NCBI GenBank assembly: GCA_022827045.1
Contig: JAJDTQ010000253.1
Coordinates: 10,702-74,701, forward strand
DNA from: Candidatus Binatia bacterium
Lineage (GTDB): Bacteria; Desulfobacterota_B; Binatia; UBA9968; JAJDTQ01
DNA: 64,000 nucleotides
Direction of reading: 5' to 3'
This document shows positions 43,333 through 51,727 of this stretch, one piece after another. The position numbers and the translations under genes are program-made. Position 1 is the first letter of the stretch, and each line of letters starts with the position of its first letter. The notes under the pieces were generated by a model. That model was not told the origin of the DNA. It did not search any database and worked only from the letters and a program-made list of their open reading frames with translations.

Positions 43333-44372
43333 GACGACTCTCCCCTCTTGTGCTTGCGCCACAAATAGCTGGCGAAGGATGCACAGGCTCCCAGCATGAA
43401 AACAGCCTCGTCCATCCCCACCTTTGCCTTGTCGTTATCCAATAGCGGGTGTCGCAGGCCCTTTTCGCTTGATGTGTACCCATAGAGCTTGATGAACGCA
43501 TCCCCAAGTGCGGGATGCAGTCCTCCGTGATCATTGATGGACGCGAGGGCCTTTTTGAGGTTCTTGGCGTCAGGAGCAAGTATCCGTGCCACGGACTCGA
43601 CCGTGTGAATACTTTCCCGGACACTCGCTGTCCAGTCCGCGTTGTTGATGCATTCACAAGCGTTACGCAGGTGCTTTTCGCTACCACGGAAACCGGCATC
43701 GTGAAGCGTTTGCAACGATTCTACGACCGTACTACCTTCTTCCGCCGTAACGGCGGGTACAATAATCGGCGGTTTCCCTTGGTCGATATGGTAGGCCAAC
43801 CTGCATTCAGCGAAGACATGGCTCATCCTGCCAATAAAGACGGGTGGGCATTTCGAGTGACGAAAAACGAACTGAAGTAGATCGAAGACCTTGTTGAAAG
43901 GCATCGTTTCGATATCCCGACGGAGCTTCTGAGCAATAGGCCCGAAGTCTGTGCGCCACTCGTCAAGCGGAAGGTTATCATGCTGGATATGTTTTGCTCG
44001 AAGGATTTCCTGCCATGCTCCAGAAATCCAGCGCCCGCCGAGGCTCCATGTCTCCGTGGACTGATCGAGATGCTGGTAGAACACGTTCCATATCTGTGTT
44101 CTGGCGCCTTGGGGCAGTTTCCCGAGTTTCAGCGGTCCAGGGATCTCCTCGTAGCCCTGTGCTTGGGAAAAAGTCAGTTTACGCGGGTCATTGGCATTGT
44201 CGATTCTAGATGTGTCACCAGATATTTCATTGCGTTGTGGTTTTGTGGCCGCACTTGCGACCTCTAGGGCCCTTTGTCGTGCCCGCCGAGCGGCCCTGCG
44301 CATTGCCGCCTCGGCCCCGACCAAATCTGGATCACGCCCTCTGTCCGTGGTGTTTCGATCTCGCGAACTCAT
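43329..44372 (-). CDS. AbiJ-like abortive-infection protein (HEPN-type C-terminus)
   Basis: 347 residues. After a basic, disordered N-terminus (AAMRRAARRARQRALEVAS), residues ~67-185 (LTFSQAQGYEEIPGPLKLGKLP followed by RTQIWNVFYQHLDQ) resemble the N-terminal domain type seen in AbiJ family proteins. The C-terminal ~140 residues (NACECINNADWTASVRESIH, then TVESVARILAP, and HPALGDAFIKLYGYTSSEKG) look like an abortive-infection C-terminal/HEPN four-helix domain. Canonical R-x4-6-H is not obvious, though RHPLLDNDK occupies a similar place. Its start overlaps the upstream kinase gene by ATGA and its stop overlaps the methyltransferase start by TTGA. Assignment is by pattern recall only. Confidence 0.65.
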   Translation of the reverse strand: MSSRDRNTTDRGRDPDLVGAEAAMRRAARRARQRALEVASAATKPQRNEISGDTSRIDNANDPRKLTFSQAQGYEEIPGPLKLGKLPQGARTQIWNVFYQHLDQSTETWSLGGRWISGAWQEILRAKHIQHDNLPLDEWRTDFGPIAQKLRRDIETMPFNKVFDLLQFVFRHSKCPPVFIGRMSHVFAECRLAYHIDQGKPPIIVPAVTAEEGSTVVESLQTLHDAGFRGSEKHLRNACECINNADWTASVRESIHTVESVARILAPDAKNLKKALASINDHGGLHPALGDAFIKLYGYTSSEKGLRHPLLDNDKAKVGMDEAVFMLGACASFASYLWRKHKRGESS

Positions 44373-44899
44373 TCTCCTCGAACCCCCGCTGCCAGCAGTT
44401 CCGGCTCCTCACCCGAATTGTCGTACAAGGCCCATTCGTCGACAAGACCCCGATAGACCTGTTCGAAGTTGCGCCAGCCTATTCGAAACCGACGCTGAAT
44501 CACCGAAACCGGTACGTCGTGGCCTCCCTCCAGCACTCGCTGTGAGACTCGGCGGATCGCTGTTTCCGGCAGATCCAACTTCAAAAAAAACAGCTTCACC
44601 CGATACCCTTCCTCCTGCCACCGAGGAATCCACCGAGCGTAGCCCCGTCCGCTCAGCGTAGTCTCGAACGCGAAACTGTTTCCCTGCCGTGCGTGCCTGT
44701 GAATCTGCTCCAGCATCAGGCGACCAGCCCGAACAGCGACTCGGTCATAGCGAAACGGGCTCAAGCCCGCAGCGATGAGATCTGCGTTAACGAAGTTGGG
44801 GCAATCCCCTTCGTTCGGCAGGAACTCGACCGCGAACGTCGTCTTACCCGCGCCGTTAGGTCCCGCGATGATAATCACCTTCTTGTCAGTCGAGCCCAT
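44369..44899 (-). CDS. Zeta-toxin-like P-loop kinase
   Basis: 176 residues from ATG 44899; a GTG at 44950 would add 17 residues. Walker A IIIAGPNGAGKTTFAVEFLP spans residues 9-28. FVNADLIAAGLSPF and FAFETTLSGRGYARWIPRW are zeta/PezT-type substrate segments, and the LDLPETAIRRVSQRVLEGGHDVP lid with RRFRIGWRNFEQVYR carries Arg residues of the lid. Chromosomal relatives are UDP-sugar kinases or general P-loop kinases. No small antitoxin gene is seen in the 97 bases upstream. The stop overlaps the AbiJ-like start (ATGA), so the two proteins are made together; the partner may take the antitoxin place (inference). Confidence 0.8.
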   Translation of the reverse strand: MGSTDKKVIIIAGPNGAGKTTFAVEFLPNEGDCPNFVNADLIAAGLSPFRYDRVAVRAGRLMLEQIHRHARQGNSFAFETTLSGRGYARWIPRWQEEGYRVKLFFLKLDLPETAIRRVSQRVLEGGHDVPVSVIQRRFRIGWRNFEQVYRGLVDEWALYDNSGEEPELLAAGVRGE

Positions 44900-45047
44900 C
44901 AAAATCAGTATGACTTCCCGCTCTTTCCCACGAGCGTTGTCCTTTTCCACCGCACCGTCTCACGTATAGGGCACCAAGGTACCCTCCTCGCTTCACATGG
45001 TTCAATCCGACCCCGACGCCAATGCCACTAGGCGTGCGACAAGTCGC

Positions 45048-46550
45048 TCAGATATAAAATCGAAACGTGGGACGCCGGTCCGTGACGGTTGGGTTGCTCA
45101 CAAGAATTTCCCCTACGGCGTCCGAAAACCTCACGGTGACGGGCTGGGTGTCACCGGCGCTGCAAGAATTGTAATTCAGCTTTGTCAGGCCGAGGATATC
45201 TTTTGCCACGTCAAGCAACTCCACATCCCCATGCTGGACATCAATCTGTAGCGGTGCAGGTGTCTCCCATCCATCGTAGGTCCCTAGTCTCGGCTTAAAT
45301 CCTGACCCAAACAGATAACCTCTCGTAGGAGAATGCTGCCAAAACGTGCCCCGGATCACCGGCCAGCGCTTTTCCGGGCGATACAATCGTGGACCGTCTC
45401 TCCAAGGACGCACACGAATACCCACGACCTTTACACCGTCCGCCGCCGATTGGTAGCCTTCGAACTCCTCGGCACTGATGTCGGAGCGCGAATGCAGAAA
45501 GACTTCGGCCAACATCTTCCCGTGCAGCTGCGAATACGTGTCAAGCGCGCCTTTGAGCAGATCGTGTGCGGCCTCGGCCGTCAGTCGAAATTGCCTATTC
45601 TGCGGCGAGTACCAAGGACCGTAGTTGCCTAGGAACACGACGCCATCGCCATCGTCAAGGAACATCTGAGCGGCACAGGCCGCAGTTCTTGTACTCTCTC
45701 GCGTGTCGGCTCGACGAAAGGCAAGGCCAACGTAACACACGCCCTCGCGAGCAGTAGCTAGTCTCCATGGTTTCCCGCCTGCCTTGTAGTACAAGGTACT
45801 GGACAGATTCCACATGCGGTTCGACAAGGGTGTCAGCGGTCGGACTCCAAAGCTGTTCTCGTCGTCGAGCCGCAGGGTCGACTCACGGATGATTTGAATG
45901 GGGATGTCGTGCGCCATTGTCCGAGCCTTGATCTGTCTTCGAAAATCGAGGGACAGTTCGTACTGCTCTTTCTCATACGCCGAATAGAGATCCAACTGCC
46001 CCTTCTTGCGAGAGTCGCGTTGCCTTTTCGAGACAACTTCTCCGGTCGCCTGCGTCACATGTGACTCGATTCGGCATGTCCGGTAGATGTCATCAGGGAC
46101 AATACACACCATCACGTTTACGCGTTGGTCAATCTTCTGCAGATCCTTGAAAGCCTCGAGATAATGATTTACGGCCGAATAGACTCGTTCGTAGGGATCA
46201 TGACGGTGTGCCACGTCGTCCAGTGCTCGGTGATCGAGGACGTGTTCCCAGACCGGCTCTTTCCGCCACTCGCAAGCAAAAGCCGCATCAAACCCGGGGT
46301 ATGGTGGCCACAGACGGTGTCGATTCCTTGGGGCACCCGTCCATGAGCGGACCATTGCCCTTGACCAAGCGGCAAATGAGGATACACCGCGCTCTGTGCC
46401 GACAACACCGTATGATACAACCCCGGGATGACCGGGAGCGTCTGTGTCATAGGGACCGAACAGCGACAGCCCGTCACGGGCGTCGGTGAGTCGCTGACCA
46501 TACCTAAACTCTAACGCCGGCTCATCGAGAATTTTTACTTTCTTAAACAC
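45048..46550 (-). CDS. Short prokaryotic Argonaute (MID-PIWI) of SPARTA-type pair
   Basis: 500 residues, the usual size of short pAgos, which lack N and PAZ domains. The MID-like middle has VNVMVCIVPDDIYRTCRIESH. The PIWI half starts SNRMWNLSSTLYYKAGGKPW, then ARGVC-type strand EGVCYVGLAFRRA, where the first catalytic Asp of active Argonautes is absent. The end KLNYNSCSAGDTQPVTVRFSDAVGEILVSNP is a very typical Argonaute C-terminus. The nuclease is therefore predicted dead. Start GTG 46550 lies 6 bases after the TIR-APAZ stop with GAGTGAGG ahead. The two proteins should form a guide-RNA-loaded heterodimer that senses invader DNA. Confidence 0.87.
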   Translation of the reverse strand: MFKKVKILDEPALEFRYGQRLTDARDGLSLFGPYDTDAPGHPGVVSYGVVGTERGVSSFAAWSRAMVRSWTGAPRNRHRLWPPYPGFDAAFACEWRKEPVWEHVLDHRALDDVAHRHDPYERVYSAVNHYLEAFKDLQKIDQRVNVMVCIVPDDIYRTCRIESHVTQATGEVVSKRQRDSRKKGQLDLYSAYEKEQYELSLDFRRQIKARTMAHDIPIQIIRESTLRLDDENSFGVRPLTPLSNRMWNLSSTLYYKAGGKPWRLATAREGVCYVGLAFRRADTRESTRTAACAAQMFLDDGDGVVFLGNYGPWYSPQNRQFRLTAEAAHDLLKGALDTYSQLHGKMLAEVFLHSRSDISAEEFEGYQSAADGVKVVGIRVRPWRDGPRLYRPEKRWPVIRGTFWQHSPTRGYLFGSGFKPRLGTYDGWETPAPLQIDVQHGDVELLDVAKDILGLTKLNYNSCSAGDTQPVTVRFSDAVGEILVSNPTVTDRRPTFRFYI

Positions 46551-46556
46551 AGCACC

Positions 46557-47918
46557 TCACTCGTTCGGTCCGTCATCGAACCGCGTCTCGTCCTCTTCGT
46601 GCCACATCGTATAGATCTCGTCCGGCTCATCCACGAGTTCGTCACGTATCCGGTGGGAGGTTTCCACAAGAATCGGTATTGCACTAATGACTAGTTGCTG
46701 CCTTCCTACTGGTCCGAAACGGATACGCATGTCGTCATCAGCGAGTAGTTGAGCAGATCCAAGGGTCCGAGCGCACCACTCTCGATTGAACCATGTCCTA
46801 CACAAATGTTTGCGTCGCGACGAAATCTGTCGCCTGTCGAGCACCTTGCCATCCGCATCGGTGAGGTAGACACGATTTCGCAGGAACAGCGCAACCGGAT
46901 CAACTCGATCGCGGAGCACTGAGAATGAAGGGCTCAAGTGGTATCGGTAGGTCTCTCTGCCTCCGGTTGTGAAGTAGGTTCGTTCTCCAACGCCCTTGAA
47001 CCAACTCTTCTTTCCGCTAGGGAACGTTACTGACACACGGTCGTTGTCTAGTACTCCTTGTGGCAAATACCATTGCGAAGGGCGTCCTTCGAAGCGGGTG
47101 CACCTCATTCCCTTGGCCTCCAAAAGACTCTCCAAACACCTGTGAATTAGACTAACAACAAGGTCCTGTGTGTTAATGCCCTCCACTCGGTCTGAACTCT
47201 GCCAAAACACCTCGCCGACGCAGTCGAATTCATGATGCCGCGTGACACTAGAAGGTGGATCATGAAAAGCAAGCACGCGCATCGACGATACATCACGACA
47301 TCCCCAGGTTACCCGCAACGCGCGACGTTCATCCATTGAGAGCCTGCCTTGCCTAAGCTGGTACTTGCGGATGATTGGCGGAATCTGCTCAAACTCAAAG
47401 CAATTGCTCAGCAAAACCTCGCCTTCGTCCTGAACCGCGCTACGCGCGACGATAGACTCTATGGCGAGCTGAGGGCCGTGGCTCAAGACTCGAGGTGCGT
47501 CAAGGGAAGCGAGTTTCTTCAACAAATACGCTAGTCCTTCCGCCCAACTCGGCGCAAAAGGGATATAGTTCACAGGTTGGAGATTCCAGGTTATTTCGTC
47601 TGGTGGAAGTCCCTCAGTGTTCAACGGTATGACAAAATCTTCAATGTTCAGCCTCTTCGCTATGGCGAAGCCCTTCAGCCATTCGCCCTGTGGATTAGAC
47701 TTTTTCATCGAAGCCCTAGACAAAAGGGCAAGCATTCGGAAGGTCCGTTCGCTGATGGCAGCGTCAATATCCTTAGGCCAATTCTCGCCACCAAGCAGTT
47801 TCTGGCGATCATACCAAACAGCGTACCCTTCCGCCGCAAGCCGCCGGGCAAGCCAGTCACACAACTCTGACTGTTCCGTTGCATAACTGATGAAGATGTG
47901 GTCGCGTTTCGTTTTCAT
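46557..47918 (-). CDS. TIR-APAZ effector of SPARTA-type short-Argonaute system
   Basis: 453 residues from ATG 47918 (GTG 47951 possible). TIR domain, residues 6-140: HIFISYATEQSELCDWLARR, GYAVWYDRQKLLGGENWPKDID, then FVIPLNTEGL. APAZ region, about 150-430, with the diagnostic RRKHLCRTWFNREWCARTLGSAQLL. In SPARTA the TIR part degrades NAD(P) when the partner Argonaute binds target DNA, killing the infected cell. Oddity: after the conserved Trp (GEWLKGFAIAK, W80) the place of the canonical catalytic Glu (W-x3-E or K-E-L in characterised systems) is Gly/Phe. The base composition of this gene and the Argonaute gene is visibly less GC-rich than that of flanking genes, as in transferred DNA. Confidence 0.86.
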   Translation of the reverse strand: MKTKRDHIFISYATEQSELCDWLARRLAAEGYAVWYDRQKLLGGENWPKDIDAAISERTFRMLALLSRASMKKSNPQGEWLKGFAIAKRLNIEDFVIPLNTEGLPPDEITWNLQPVNYIPFAPSWAEGLAYLLKKLASLDAPRVLSHGPQLAIESIVARSAVQDEGEVLLSNCFEFEQIPPIIRKYQLRQGRLSMDERRALRVTWGCRDVSSMRVLAFHDPPSSVTRHHEFDCVGEVFWQSSDRVEGINTQDLVVSLIHRCLESLLEAKGMRCTRFEGRPSQWYLPQGVLDNDRVSVTFPSGKKSWFKGVGERTYFTTGGRETYRYHLSPSFSVLRDRVDPVALFLRNRVYLTDADGKVLDRRQISSRRKHLCRTWFNREWCARTLGSAQLLADDDMRIRFGPVGRQQLVISAIPILVETSHRIRDELVDEPDEIYTMWHEEDETRFDDGPNE

Positions 47919-47992
47919 AGCGTAGTCAGAGCTAGCCCCTCTTTGGAACACACCTGTCGTGATGACGATATCAGTTCTTCTGCCTTCGAACT

Positions 47993-50900
47993 TTACTCTG
48001 CTGCTTCCATCACCGCTCCCGGCGTGATGGTAAACGCCAGCGATTCCCGCCCCGTCACCAGCAGCTTGGCAAACGGATCACGCACCCTTACGAGCCGCGG
48101 GTTGGGCGTGGCGCAGTCGAAGACCACGTAGAGCCAGTACCGATCACGAAGATTGCAGGCTCTGGCCCACTCGTTTTCCTGCATCTCGACGCTACCGGTC
48201 CGCGCCCTCCCCTTCACCTCGATGGCTCGCTCTTCATCGGGGCGACGGGACCTCAGATCGAAGCCCGGCCAATCCGTCAAGCCCGCGCGGCGTGCAAGCT
48301 CAGGCCGTGAAATGTCCGCCACCTCGGCACCGAAACGTTCCTCGTAGGCGGTGGCGACCTGCATTGCGACGGCTTCCACGTCGGCGTCGTAACGCTCGGT
48401 CTCGCCGGAATCCTGGGCAGGCACCACGAGAGCATGGGCCAAAAACTCGACCTCGCCGGCCTGGATGAGGTCCGGTTCGGACTCCAACGCGCCCAGGGTG
48501 CGGTTACGGTGTGTTGTCAGACTCCGTTGCCGTTCCTTGACTCTCGCAAGTTCGGCGTTGGCATGCCCATCGCCTGCGCGCGCCTTCTCGCCCAAGCGCT
48601 GGCGGGCAGCCGTAAGCTCGGCTGCGCGGAAGTCGAAGCCGCACTTGATGAAGTCGATACGCGCCGGGAGGTCTTCGATCCGCCGCTGTCGGTGCGACTG
48701 AGCGAGACGATCCAGCACGACCTCGCGGGCATACGCGACAGCCTCGTTGACCATTCCCCGCGCCTGGGTGGCGAGCGGCACCCGGCTCGGCGCGAAATCC
48801 TGGGTTCCTCTGAGAAGCAGGAGGTGCTCGACCGGGCACTCTTCCACGGCGCCGTCGTTTGATTGTCGCAGGCCGACAAGCCGCGATTCGAGCGTCTTCG
48901 GCGTAGACTCGCCGTTCTCAAAGACGCCTATCAGGGCGGGTTCGCGATCCAACTGTTCGTGCTGTTCGACCGCTACCCGTGACACGTGGAAGAGGTACGG
49001 CTCGATCGCATACGGGTCGGTGAACACGCCGCCTCGAAGACCGTCCCGCCCGAAACGACCCTGGACCGCGGCCGACAGGGCATCGAACAGTGGTTCACCA
49101 GGGTGCAGCCAAACGGCGTCTTCCCGGCTCGCCGGCTTGTAGATCGTGAGCCGCTGTCGTGCGTCTTCCGAATAACCTTCGAGGGCGGGCAGCAGGGCGT
49201 CGCTGGCGCCGGGACGGTCGGGAACGAAGGTAAAAGCCGTTTCCGGGTCGCCCTCGATGCGCAGGTTGAGCAACGGCGCGGCCCTTTCCACGAAACGGCG
49301 TACATAGCCGGGAAGAAGCCGCCGGTAGTTCTCCTGCTCCGCCTCATCGTTGAGGGCGTCGAGCCGCCCGCGCACGTCCCCGCCCTGCCCGAACAGCACG
49401 CGCTCCCTTTCCTCCAGAGCCCGGACCTGTTCCTCCGTCAGATGTCCTTCCAACTGCTGGACAACGGTCTCCGCACCCTCCGTGACGGCCTGCTCAAGGT
49501 ACTCCTTCATGGACACGCCCTCGAACAGGCGGCCTACCACGTCGAACACCTTGTCGGACTGAAGTTGCCGGCGCATCGCCTCAAGCTTGTCCAGCAGCGT
49601 CTTCAGCACCCTTCCCTCGCGCGTGGTCCCCGCCACCAGATTGACGATCACCACCGGATCGTGCCTCTGGCCGTAGCGATGAATGCGGCCCATCCGCTGC
49701 TCGAGCCGCGCCGGGTTCCACGGGATGTCGTAGTTCACCATGAGCCAGCAGAACTGGAGGTTGATCCCCTCGCCCGCCGCATCCGTGGCCACCAGATAGC
49801 TGGCTCCGCCGTCGGCCGTCGATCTGCGGAAGAACTCGACCTGGCGTTCCCGTTCCTGATACGGCAGGCCGCCGTGAATAAGCGCCACCCGACCGGTGAA
49901 GCCAAGTCCTTCGAGCCGGCGCACCAGGGATTCCGCGGTGTCGCGATGCTCGGTAAAAACGATGAACTTCTCGTCGGCGTACCTCGGATCGCGGAGCACC
50001 TCGCGCAGCTTCTCGAACTTGGACTCCTCGCCGGCATCAAAGAGCTTTCGGGCCTTGTCCAGCAACTCCTCGACCTTGAGACGCTCGGCCTCCAACTCGC
50101 TGAGAGTTACCGCGACGGTCGCACCCAAGGCCCTGACTTCGTACTCCTCGTGTTGCTCGTGCTGGTCCTCGCTTGCCGTGTCCTCGTCCGCGGTTCTACT
50201 CTCGAAGACGTCCTCCAAGTCGTCGAGGTTTCGTTGGATGTACGCGAGCGCTTCCTCGGTGAATCGCCCGCTCCGTATATCGTCGATCATGCCTTCGATC
50301 TTCTCTACCCGACGCTCGAAGGACCGCATGAGGGCATAGGTGGAGCTGGCGAGGCGCCGTTGGAAGACGCTCATAGCCAATCGCGCCGCGGACCGGTTCA
50401 ACGACCGAGCCCGGTTGTAATAGACGCGGAGATACTCGGTCGTTTCGTCGTAGAGTTCCTGTTCGCCGGGCGACAGTCCGTAGCTCAGCGTGTCGCAATT
50501 GCGCTGTGGATACAGCGGAGAACCGTCAAAATGAACCAACTCCTCCTTGGTCCGGCGGATGAAGTGTCTTTGCCGGCCCTGGCGAGGAAACGCATTGAAA
50601 GCATCGCTGGTGGAGAGCGTATCGGGAAGCAGCAACCGCCAGAGGAAGTAGTAAGGGTAGTCCTTGCCCATGTGCGGGGTTGCGGTCAGGAGCAAGAGAT
50701 GTTGAGCGGACCAGGGAAGTCTCCACCGCTCATCCTCCACCTCGGCTCCTGCCAATGCCTCGGCCAACCTGTAGCGGCCCGTCTTCCGTACCCGAAAATC
50801 CGGTTGGCGGTCCGCGGCGAGCTTATGCGCCTCGTCAAAGACCACAAGGTCGTAGGGCGGTATCGCCGGGTCCCTGAGGCAAGCGAACAGTCTTTCCCCC

Positions 50901-51583
50901 GCCAAGGTGTCGACGCTGACGATGGCATGGTGGCTCTCGGGACCCAGAAACGGGTTGCCGGCCCGCGCATCCGTCCCGCTGACGATCCGGAACGGCAGCC
51001 GGAACAGGGTTTGCATCTCCCGTTGCCAGTTTCCTACCAGACCGGCCGGCGGCACGATGAGCACGCGGCCGATCAGCCGCCGGGAAAGCATCTCGCGCAC
51101 GTACAGTCCCGTCATGATCGTCTTTCCCGCCCCCGCGTCGTCGGCGAGCAGGAACCGCAGAGGGGCCTGTCGGAGCATCTGCTCATAGACAGCGATTCGC
51201 TGGTGGGGGAGTGGATCGATCAGCGACGTTTCGGTCGCGAAAGCCGGGTTGAAGAGATGACCGTAAGCAAGGCGATGTGCTTCAGCCACCGCTGAGACCG
51301 CAGCAGGGTCGCCCGAGAAGTCCAGATTGGGGAGATTCTTGCGACCGGCGTCATATTCGCCAGCATCTTCCATCACGTGAAGTGGCGGTGTCTCGATCTC
51401 GGCAATTCGCCGCCACGCCAGCTTGTTGGGACGGGATTGTCCGTTCTCCCAACGATTGACGGTCACGTAGGAGACGCCAACAAGCTCCGCAAACTGCGTC
51501 TGGGTGAGGCCTTTGGCACCCCGCAGGCGCCTGATTCGTTGCGGAAAGTCCTTAGCTAAATAGGCTGGCATGATAGACGACAT
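47993..51583 (-). CDS. XRE-HTH / SNF2-type helicase / DUF3883 fusion
   Basis: About 1196 residues from ATG 51583 (alternatives ATG 51571, TTG 51640). Domain order: an HTH_3 repressor-type domain at ~13-61 (RLRGAKGLTQTQFAELVGVS plus VTVNRWENGQSRPNKLAW); the superfamily 2 helicase core with Walker A ADDAGAGKTIMTG (~148) and DEAH in VVFDEAHKL (~250), motif III LLTATPH, and C-terminal helicase motifs VATDAAGEGINLQF and QRMGRIHRYGQ; a long helical middle; and a DUF3883 nuclease-like domain at the end (WPGFDLRSRRPDEERAIEVKGR). It is the promoter-proximal gene of the island. The fused HTH suggests that it binds its own promoter and represses, or samples DNA. Such helicases belong to DISARM-like and related systems. 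Confidence 0.88.
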   Translation of the reverse strand: MSSIMPAYLAKDFPQRIRRLRGAKGLTQTQFAELVGVSYVTVNRWENGQSRPNKLAWRRIAEIETPPLHVMEDAGEYDAGRKNLPNLDFSGDPAAVSAVAEAHRLAYGHLFNPAFATETSLIDPLPHQRIAVYEQMLRQAPLRFLLADDAGAGKTIMTGLYVREMLSRRLIGRVLIVPPAGLVGNWQREMQTLFRLPFRIVSGTDARAGNPFLGPESHHAIVSVDTLAGERLFACLRDPAIPPYDLVVFDEAHKLAADRQPDFRVRKTGRYRLAEALAGAEVEDERWRLPWSAQHLLLLTATPHMGKDYPYYFLWRLLLPDTLSTSDAFNAFPRQGRQRHFIRRTKEELVHFDGSPLYPQRNCDTLSYGLSPGEQELYDETTEYLRVYYNRARSLNRSAARLAMSVFQRRLASSTYALMRSFERRVEKIEGMIDDIRSGRFTEEALAYIQRNLDDLEDVFESRTADEDTASEDQHEQHEEYEVRALGATVAVTLSELEAERLKVEELLDKARKLFDAGEESKFEKLREVLRDPRYADEKFIVFTEHRDTAESLVRRLEGLGFTGRVALIHGGLPYQERERQVEFFRRSTADGGASYLVATDAAGEGINLQFCWLMVNYDIPWNPARLEQRMGRIHRYGQRHDPVVIVNLVAGTTREGRVLKTLLDKLEAMRRQLQSDKVFDVVGRLFEGVSMKEYLEQAVTEGAETVVQQLEGHLTEEQVRALEERERVLFGQGGDVRGRLDALNDEAEQENYRRLLPGYVRRFVERAAPLLNLRIEGDPETAFTFVPDRPGASDALLPALEGYSEDARQRLTIYKPASREDAVWLHPGEPLFDALSAAVQGRFGRDGLRGGVFTDPYAIEPYLFHVSRVAVEQHEQLDREPALIGVFENGESTPKTLESRLVGLRQSNDGAVEECPVEHLLLLRGTQDFAPSRVPLATQARGMVNEAVAYAREVVLDRLAQSHRQRRIEDLPARIDFIKCGFDFRAAELTAARQRLGEKARAGDGHANAELARVKERQRSLTTHRNRTLGALESEPDLIQAGEVEFLAHALVVPAQDSGETERYDADVEAVAMQVATAYEERFGAEVADISRPELARRAGLTDWPGFDLRSRRPDEERAIEVKGRARTGSVEMQENEWARACNLRDRYWLYVVFDCATPNPRLVRVRDPFAKLLVTGRESLAFTITPGAVMEAAE

Positions 51584-51615
51584 AAATTTACCACACGACT
51601 TGCTTGATAGGACCG

Positions 51616-51625
51616 TATCATGATA
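51616..51625. promoter_or_regulatory. Palindrome TATCATGATA upstream of helicase gene
   Basis: A perfect 10-bp palindrome 33-42 bases before the preferred ATG 51583. A second inverted repeat lies 36 bases further upstream. The pair suits binding by a dimeric HTH protein, possibly the helicase's own N-terminal domain. Confidence 0.4.
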
Positions 51626-51651
51626 GCCGTTCGCGTGCAATAAATTTCGTC

Positions 51652-51669
51652 ACATATCAGACGATATGT
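51652..51669. promoter_or_regulatory. Inverted repeat ACATATC-AGAC-GATATGT upstream of helicase gene
   Basis: Seven-base perfect arms with a four-base spacer, next to a minus-strand TTGACG (51675-51670) that could be a -35 element. XRE-type repressors often bind such 18-bp sites. The 51584-51727 interval carries no gene, so it is the likely control region of the whole island. Confidence 0.45.
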
Positions 51670-51727
51670 CGTCAACTTTTTGGCGAGTCTTGAATGGCGA
51701 GAGAAAGGATGTGCTGCTATCGCCCCC

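Noticed and set aside
48986..51295. 769-codon open frame on the plus strand
   Set aside because: Antisense shadow of the helicase gene, whose motifs are unmistakable on the other strand.
36188..51727. Prophage or integrative element carrying the defence genes
   Set aside because: No integrase, structural phage genes, tRNA target or flanking direct repeats could be found.
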